Source: Candidatus Heimdallarchaeota archaeon (GTDB taxonomy: Archaea > Asgardarchaeota > Heimdallarchaeia > Heimdallarchaeales > Heimdallarchaeaceae). From it: 7,001 nt of DNA. Below, one piece after another: positions 6,204-7,001 of this stretch (positions within the stretch are counted from its first letter, which is position 1; each line of letters starts with the position of its first letter). Location: contig JAEOTK010000236.1 in assembly GCA_016839875.1 (NCBI GenBank), positions 1 through 7,001 of the forward strand. Reading direction: 5' to 3'. The position numbers and the translations under genes are program-made. The notes beneath the pieces are model-generated. The model worked only from the letters and a program-made list of their open reading frames with translations. It did no database searches and was not told the origin of the DNA.

Positions 6204-6208
6204 TGAAA

Positions 6209-7001
6209 ATGAGCGAAGAACATACACTGACTTTAACTAGTGCTGGAATTGATGTTGGCACAACGACATCTCACTTGATATTTTCAAAGCTTAAACTCGA
6301 GAAAATATATACTCCAAGAGGAATTAAATTCGAGGTCACAGAGAGAGATATATTATACAAAAGCGATATTATTCTTACTCCTCTTACTGATGCACACACT
6401 ATTGATTATTTGAAACTTGTAGAATTTCTAAAAAACGAATATGATGCAGCAAAGATGTCAATTGATGATATTGATACTGGAGCTGTTATTATAACAGGTG
6501 AAAGTGCGAAAAAAGAGAATGCTGAAGAACTAGTCAAAGCATTGGCTCATAAAGCAGGTAAATTTGTTTGTGCTGCAGCAGGCCCAAATTTTGAATCGGT
6601 TATTGCTGCAATGGGATCAGGGGCTGTTCAGTATTCAAAAGATGCAAAGAAATCTGTTATCAACATCGATATAGGTGGTGGAACAAGTAACATTGCCATC
6701 GTTAAGGATGGTGAGATTGTTGAAGCTGCATGCGTAAATGTGGGCGGTCGTTTAATTGCTTTTGATAAGGATGATAGGATTATACGAATAGAAGCCCCAA
6801 TTCGAAATCTAGAATCAAAACTGGGTGTTGTATTTGATTATGGTCTTCAAATTAGTGAGGATCAAAAACGAGTAATGGCTAAGATCCTAGCAGAAAGCTT
6901 GTTTGAGGTAATTCACCAACAAATTGGATCTCCCATTGCAAGGAATTTATTGATGACAAATGAATTAGACTTTGCAGAAGAGATTGATGAAATAATATTC
7001 T
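6209..7001 (+). CDS. eutA: EutA, ethanolamine ammonia-lyase reactivating factor (3'-truncated)
   Basis: EutA reactivates adenosylcobalamin-dependent ethanolamine ammonia-lyase (EutBC) by ATP-driven exchange of damaged cobalamin. It belongs to the actin/Hsp70-like ATPase fold. The first 264 residues are present. The phosphate-1 motif is GIDVGTTTSHLIFS (13-26). ITGESAKKENAEELV (95-109) and AAAGPNFESVIAAMGSGAV (122-140) closely follow bacterial EutA. The phosphate-2 motif is NIDIGGGTSNIAIV (152-165), followed by ACVNVGGRLI (174-183). Bacterial EutA is about 470 residues, so a little over half is visible and the frame is open at the window edge. The start is set by GAGGAT five bases upstream of the ATG. 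Genes for EutB and EutC would be expected further right. EutA is best known from bacteria, so in a probable archaeon it suggests lateral acquisition, though its base composition does not stand out here. Confidence 0.95.
   Translation, partial: MSEEHTLTLTSAGIDVGTTTSHLIFSKLKLEKIYTPRGIKFEVTERDILYKSDIILTPLTDAHTIDYLKLVEFLKNEYDAAKMSIDDIDTGAVIITGESAKKENAEELVKALAHKAGKFVCAAAGPNFESVIAAMGSGAVQYSKDAKKSVINIDIGGGTSNIAIVKDGEIVEAACVNVGGRLIAFDKDDRIIRIEAPIRNLESKLGVVFDYGLQISEDQKRVMAKILAESLFEVIHQQIGSPIARNLLMTNELDFAEEIDEIIF

Noticed and set aside
6070..6261. Minus-strand open frame overlapping the eutA start
   Set aside because: It overlaps the conserved N-terminus of EutA and the divergent promoter region, and shows no family features.

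Overview
The window looks archaeal and probably comes from an Asgard-type (Heimdallarchaeia-like) genome, though a lineage cannot be proved from 7 kb. The points in favour are: roughly one-third G+C DNA; TATA-like promoters with short leaders; GGTGA-type Shine-Dalgarno sites; a secreted solute-binding protein held by a C-terminal membrane anchor with no lipobox; a UPF1-like helicase carrying a RING-like zinc finger; and an ATPase fused to AbrB-like and zinc-ribbon domains.

Layout. Positions 1-1274 (+) hold the 3' part of a superfamily 1 helicase gene that enters from the left. It converges on a gene at 1334-3172 (-) for a family-5 (oligopeptide-type) solute-binding protein whose sequence blocks are circularly permuted. 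A 270-bp spacer holds that gene's promoter. Next come two translationally coupled minus-strand genes: an ABC ATPase (3907-4935) and a small membrane protein (3455-3910). Upstream on the same strand is a polytopic membrane protein (5042-6082) with its own probable terminator. A 126-bp divergent promoter region then separates it from eutA (6209 to window end, +), the start of the gene for the ethanolamine ammonia-lyase reactivating factor.

How the genes may work together. EutA implies cobalamin-dependent ethanolamine breakdown, with the lyase genes expected to the right, outside the window. The ATPase, the small membrane protein and perhaps the larger membrane protein look like parts of one membrane machine of unknown substrate. 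The ATPase is of the LolD/MacB class, yet neither membrane protein resembles an FtsX/MacB permease. The solute-binding protein has its own promoter and no Opp/Dpp permease beside it, so its transporter is probably encoded elsewhere. The helicase appears unrelated to the rest.

Most notable are the permuted binding protein, the ABC-AbrB-zinc ribbon fusion and the helicase-RING fusion. No RNA genes, CRISPR arrays, insertion sequences or attachment sites were seen.
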